The notes beneath the pieces were generated by a model, which saw nothing but the letters and a program-made list of their open reading frames with translations, searched no databases and was not told the origin of the DNA. From Deltaproteobacteria bacterium (GTDB lineage: Bacteria > UBA10199 > DSSB01 > JACPFA01): a stretch of DNA of 64,000 nt. Positions 60,982 through 64,000 of this stretch are shown here, piece after piece. Each line of letters starts with the position of its first letter. Position 1 is the stretch's first letter. Position numbers and translations under genes: made by a program. The DNA lies in assembly GCA_016183235.1 (NCBI GenBank), contig JACPFA010000043.1, positions 1-64,000 of the forward strand, written 5' to 3'.

Positions 60982-61380
60982 GTGGTTTTTCGCAAGAAAA
61001 AAAGAGAAGAAGAGGCCATTAACCCAACGCCTTTGGTTGATGTGATGTTTAACCTACTTATTTTTATCATCATCACAGCTCAGTATACTAACATTCAGGC
61101 CTTGAAGGTTAACCTACCTAAATCCCAGGTTGGAACACAAATAGAGAAAACAGAAAAGATTGTTATCGGAGTAACCCAACAAGAAGAAATTTTCCTCAAC
61201 GAGCGCCCCGTTGATATGAGTGGCCTCGAGGCTGCCCTTGCTCCATTGGGAAAAAAGCAAATTCAGCCGGCTGTTTTCATTCAGGCCGATGAGGGATCTA
61301 CAACCGGCAAGCTAGTAACCATCATGGATCTGGTCTCAAAGGCGGGATTGAATAAAATCTCCATTGAAACAAAAAAATAA
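60982..61380 (+). CDS. exbD: ExbD-type biopolymer transport protein
   Basis: 132 aa with a GTG start 2 bp after exbB. One transmembrane helix (VMFNLLIFIIITAQYTN) preceded by the proton-carrying Asp20 in NPTPLVDVMFNLL. A periplasmic domain follows (QPAVFIQADEGSTTGKLVTI). Completes the TonB-ExbB-ExbD motor of the operon. A hairpin with an A8/T-rich flank lies 25 bp after the stop. Confidence 0.95.
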   Translation: MVFRKKKREEEAINPTPLVDVMFNLLIFIIITAQYTNIQALKVNLPKSQVGTQIEKTEKIVIGVTQQEEIFLNERPVDMSGLEAALAPLGKKQIQPAVFIQADEGSTTGKLVTIMDLVSKAGLNKISIETKK

Positions 61381-61403
61381 AAAGACTAAGAAGTACCCAT
61401 AAA

Positions 61404-61440
61404 AAAAACCGGAGAAGAATCATTTCTCCTCCGGTTTAGG
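61404..61440. terminator. Rho-independent-type hairpin after exbD
   Basis: AACCGGAG (61407-61414) pairs with CTCCGGTT (61429-61436), with AGAA/TTCT inside. A run of eight A's precedes the stem, so the T-tract is strong on the minus strand (eight T's) and only TTT on the plus strand. It therefore looks bidirectional, ending the TonB operon and screening transcription from the other side. Confidence 0.65.
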
Positions 61441-61688
61441 GGCACACTATTTAATATTTATTTTTTAAAAATCAAGTGTTCTTTCGAACACATATTAGTT
61501 GTTATGCATACTGCGTGCCAAAATTTTCAAAATCGTATTTATTTTTTAAGTAATTGAAATTATTAAGTTATTTTATAAAAATAAAAATGGAAATAATTTG
61601 ATGGTTAAATTTATACGAAATAAATACATTTAAAATACGTATAAATTTTATTTAAAGTATAATGTGTTAATTAAACAGAAGATTGATC
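61441..61688. other. AT-rich intergenic stretch without a gene
   Basis: About 250 bp of strongly AT-rich sequence, with runs such as TTTTATAAAAATAAAAATGG and AAATACGTATAAATTTTATT. No reading frame of note. It may hold the promoter of the epimerase gene and is far richer in A+T than the rest of the window. Confidence 0.5.
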
Positions 61689-61689
61689 A

Positions 61690-61768
61690 ATCATATGGAT
61701 GCCGGATCAAGTCCGGCATGACGACCTTACGTCATCCCGGACACCGATCCGGGATCCATATATGACAT
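61690..61768. repeat. REP-3 inverted pair
   Basis: ATATGGATGCCGGATCAAGT...CCGGCATGACG and CGTCATCCCGGAC...GATCCGGGATCCATATATGA face each other. The same unit is translated inside mutS (24427-24486) and lies between mutS and glnD. Confidence 0.85.
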
Positions 61769-61778
61769 GGAATGACGA

Positions 61779-62801
61779 ATGAAAAAAAAAACTTATCTCT
61801 TAACGGGTGTGGCGGGCTTTATTGGTTCCAACTTGGCAGAAGAATTATTACGCCAGGGCCATCGCATTATTGGGATCGACAATCTCAACCCAAGCTATTG
61901 GCCTAAAAAGAAACAACACAATTTAGAATCAATTCAAAAATCTTTAGCTCCAAAATCGGATTCCTTTGTTTTTCATCACGTTGACATTTGTGACATGAAA
62001 AATTTGTCGAAGTTATTTCAATCCGAACATTTTGATGGAGTCATTGCCTTAGCCGCTTTAGCAGGGGTGCAGCCTTCACTCGTTAATCCCCAAAGCTACG
62101 CCGAGGTTAACGTTAATGGCACGCTTAATTTATTAGAATGCGCCCGGCAACATCACGTCAAAAATTTTGCCTTTGCCTCGAGCAGCTCGGTTTATGGTGG
62201 TAATCAAAAAATCCCTTTTAAAGAATCCGATGCAGTTAATCTGCCTATCTCCCCCTATGCAGCCACGAAACGAGCGGGCGAATTGCTTGGTTACACCTAT
62301 CACCATCTCTATGCCATGAACATTGCCTGTTTGCGCTTCTTCACTGTTTATGGGCCTAAGCAACGGCCTGACTTGGCCATCTATAAATTTACCCGTGCTA
62401 TGCTACGCGGTGAATTGATCACTTTATACGGTGATGGCAGCTCACAACGTGATTACACTTACATTACCGACATCGTCATGGGAATTGGGCAAACGCTCCA
62501 ATGGCTAGAGGCTCCAAGCGCCGCTCAGGCTAAATATGATATTTTCAACCTAGGCGAAAATCAGATGACAAAGTTAAATGATCTGGTAAAAATTCTAGAA
62601 GCTAATTTTAAAACCAAGGCCAAGGTGCAATACCAACCTTATTTGCCAGGAGATGTGCCAATAACCTGTGCTGACATTACACACTCCCAACAAGTGTTGG
62701 GTTATAAACCCCAGGTGAAAATTGAAGAGGGGTTACGCAAATTTTGTGAATGGTTTGTCAGGGAAGAGAAGGATAAAAATTGGGACCCAAGAAAAAATTA
62801 A
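61779..62801 (+). CDS. NAD-dependent sugar-nucleotide epimerase (UDP-glucuronate epimerase-like)
   Basis: A 340-aa extended short-chain dehydrogenase/reductase. The Rossmann loop TGVAGFIGSNLAEELL and acidic IIGIDNLNPSYWP start the protein. The catalytic triad is SSSSVYGG with SPYAATKRAGELLGY (YxxxK). FFTVYGPKQRPDLAIYKF and the DYTYITDIVMGI segment are typical of UDP-glucuronate 4-epimerases, which feed surface polysaccharide synthesis. The last five codons lie inside the left arm of the palindrome at 62784-62927, and the ribosome site of the next gene is within this gene's end. Confidence 0.9.
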   Translation: MKKKTYLLTGVAGFIGSNLAEELLRQGHRIIGIDNLNPSYWPKKKQHNLESIQKSLAPKSDSFVFHHVDICDMKNLSKLFQSEHFDGVIALAALAGVQPSLVNPQSYAEVNVNGTLNLLECARQHHVKNFAFASSSSVYGGNQKIPFKESDAVNLPISPYAATKRAGELLGYTYHHLYAMNIACLRFFTVYGPKQRPDLAIYKFTRAMLRGELITLYGDGSSQRDYTYITDIVMGIGQTLQWLEAPSAAQAKYDIFNLGENQMTKLNDLVKILEANFKTKAKVQYQPYLPGDVPITCADITHSQQVLGYKPQVKIEEGLRKFCEWFVREEKDKNWDPRKN

Positions 62802-63688
62802 TAATAGGTCAACGGGTGACCCGGGCAGGGGGCCCCCCACCAGCGCGGAGTCCGCTTGCGGACGAGCACTGCTGGGGGAAAGCCCGGGGCCGGGCCCGTT
62901 GGCCTATTATTAATTTTTTCTTGGGTCTATGTGTCGCGATGCTCTTCGCAGGTCATGTGGCAGAAGCAAAAGCATTGAAGATGCTAATCTGGTACCCAGG
63001 GGGCGAAGGCGATGAAGAAGCGGCGGGGCCGATTTTGAATGACTTCGCAAGTGAAGTCAAAAAAGCAAGCAACGGAAAAATTGATTTGCAAATCACCTAT
63101 TCTCAAAATCCACCCACCCAACTCCCTTTTAACCCCAAACAAAACCCCTACGTGGTGGGAATTGTAGCCTACGAAGTTTATCTTAAATATAAGACCTCCC
63201 TTTCGTTAAAACCCGTTGCCAAAACATTGCCACTCCCTGCAGGTAAAGACACCGAACAATATTATATTGTAGGAAACTCCACCACTCCGATTAAAGATAT
63301 AGGCCGATGGGAATTGTATACTCATCGCCCTTATGAAAAAGGCTTTCTATTGTCCCTCTTTCCTGAGCTTGCCAATTATCAAAACCTCCAAATCAAATCG
63401 ACTCTCAACCTGATTGGCACGCTCAAAGAAATTCAAACCCACAATTATTATCTAGTCGTGCTCGACGCCTTTTCGCACGCCAATTTAAAAAATCTTAATT
63501 TCCCTTGGGTAAAGAGCCTCGTTGATATAGCGGTCAGCAAAGAAATCCCCAGCGCACCGGTGGTTCGATTCAATGAATCACCCGAAGTTGACGATTTAAC
63601 CAAAGTTTTAATTTCATTAAACCCAAGCCCGGTATTGAAACAACTACGCTTAAAAGGGTTTTCCGCAAGCCCCGGCTTAACCCCATGA
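62780..63688 (+). CDS. PhnD-like periplasmic binding protein, signal peptide split by a palindrome
   Basis: 302 aa from the TTG at 62780, supported by GAGAAGGA 7 nt upstream. Residues 1-9 (MGPKKKLII) and 44-63 (INFFLGLCVAMLFAGHVAEA) together make a standard signal peptide, but about 34 palindrome-encoded residues lie between them in frame. The mature part (ALKMLIWYPGGEGDEEAAGP..., NPYVVGIVAYEVYLKYK) resembles phosphonate/phosphate-type ABC substrate-binding proteins (PhnD-like), though no permease or ATPase gene is nearby. If the long N-terminal extension blocks export, a start at ATG 62939 is unlikely to rescue it. The stop overlaps the next gene by 4 bp. Confidence 0.65.
   Translation: MGPKKKLIIGQRVTRAGGPPPARSPLADEHCWGKARGRARWPIINFFLGLCVAMLFAGHVAEAKALKMLIWYPGGEGDEEAAGPILNDFASEVKKASNGKIDLQITYSQNPPTQLPFNPKQNPYVVGIVAYEVYLKYKTSLSLKPVAKTLPLPAGKDTEQYYIVGNSTTPIKDIGRWELYTHRPYEKGFLLSLFPELANYQNLQIKSTLNLIGTLKEIQTHNYYLVVLDAFSHANLKNLNFPWVKSLVDIAVSKEIPSAPVVRFNESPEVDDLTKVLISLNPSPVLKQLRLKGFSASPGLTP
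62784..62927. repeat. Palindrome inside coding sequence, arm contains epimerase stop
   Basis: GACCCAAGAAAAAATTAATA...CAACGGG (62784-62816) is inverted with CCCGTTGGCC...TTAATTTTTTCTTGGGTC (62895-62927) with one mismatch over 33 bp. The GC-rich loop holds further hairpins (CGCGGAGTCCGCTTGCGGAC). The whole element is read through in frame by the binding-protein gene. Confidence 0.88.
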
Positions 63689-64000
63689 CTTCGATTGCCT
63701 TTGCTAATTACTTTGAATTTCCGGTAAACGCGCTTTACCAATGGCATTGCCGGCCTGGCGCATTGGAACGCTTACTCCCAAGTTGGTTAAACCTCCAAGT
63801 CAAACCGCCTTTAAAACCTATTACCGAGGGTGCTAAAAAAGAAATCACGTTGCGCACGTTTGGCCTTAAGTTTAGGTGGGTCGCTCATCATCAAAATTTT
63901 GTGGCTAATCAATCTTTTCAAGACCAGCAGCTCAAAGGCCCTTTTAAAACTTGGGTTCATGAACATCGGTTTTTTTTAAAAAGTCAAAATTCCTGTTCTT
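63685..64000 (+). CDS. SRPBCC-domain protein, N-terminal part (cut by window end)
   Basis: 105 codons are visible from the ATG at 63685, overlapping the previous stop by 4 bp. FANYFEFPVNALYQWHCRPGALERLLPSW and RWVAHHQNF...FQDQQLKGPFKTWVHEHRFF-type text match the ligand-binding SRPBCC domain that precedes the NAD-dependent epimerase domain in TIGR01777 (YfcH-like) proteins. Whether the epimerase domain follows cannot be seen. A soluble cytoplasmic role is expected. Confidence 0.7.
   Translation, partial: MTSIAFANYFEFPVNALYQWHCRPGALERLLPSWLNLQVKPPLKPITEGAKKEITLRTFGLKFRWVAHHQNFVANQSFQDQQLKGPFKTWVHEHRFFLKSQNSCS

Overview
The window looks like a chromosomal segment of a Gram-negative bacterium of moderate GC, probably a deltaproteobacterium-like lineage. 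This rests on a TonB-dependent receptor with its own TonB/ExbB/ExbD, a large lipobox protein, a complete leucine-degradation carboxylase cluster, and many palindromic 'TCATTGCGAG' and 'GTCATCCCGG' repeats. The exact taxon cannot be fixed from sequence alone. No tRNA, rRNA, CRISPR array, transposase or phage structural gene was recognised.

Layout. 1-7 kb: a GAF-type histidine kinase, then an envelope pair (495-aa protein plus 1169-aa lipoprotein). 7-12 kb: two toxin-antitoxin loci (VapBC split by a palindrome, BrnTA), polA and an orphan ribbon-helix-helix protein. 12-17 kb: one gene for a 1712-residue multidomain protein. 17-34 kb, mostly minus strand: housekeeping genes (gamma-carbonic-anhydrase-like, VanZ-like, bifunctional nuclease, miaB, glnD, mutS, era, radical SAM, rnc, mnmA, cysteine desulfurase, cysE) interrupted by a VapBC pair. 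34-38 kb: a 1243-residue relative of the giant protein. 38-40 kb: an AbiE-type system. 40-46.5 kb: the leucine/isovalerate catabolic cluster (carboxyltransferase, methylglutaconyl-CoA hydratase, split biotin carboxylase and biotin carrier, HMG-CoA lyase) with a divergent second hydratase. 46.5-54.5 kb: an accessory island with two more giant-family genes sharing near-identical heads but different tails, an orphan tail cassette, a Phd/PIN pair and a MntA/HepT pair. 54.5-61.4 kb: a tightly overlapping TonB operon whose receptor carries an in-frame stop. 61.8-64 kb: a sugar-nucleotide epimerase, a PhnD-like periplasmic binding protein whose signal peptide is split by a palindrome, and the start of an SRPBCC-domain protein.

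The most unusual content is of two kinds. First, a modular giant-protein family: a Cys-pair and Gly/Ala-rich 'head' joined to unrelated tails (GpsA-like dehydrogenase plus GGDEF-like, GGDEF-like, paired GNAT, repeated XRE-type HTH), with an orphan tail cassette and signs of recent conversion between heads. Second, an unusually dense set of long palindromes (arms to 55 bp). In several, the arms differ between loci but match perfectly within a locus, and one arm often contains the 3' end of the neighbouring gene. Short REP-like repeats are nested in palindrome loops or translated inside genes, including mutS.

Seven toxin-antitoxin or TA-like loci lie in 64 kb. Domain calls on the giant proteins rest on motif reading without database searches and are marked as inference.
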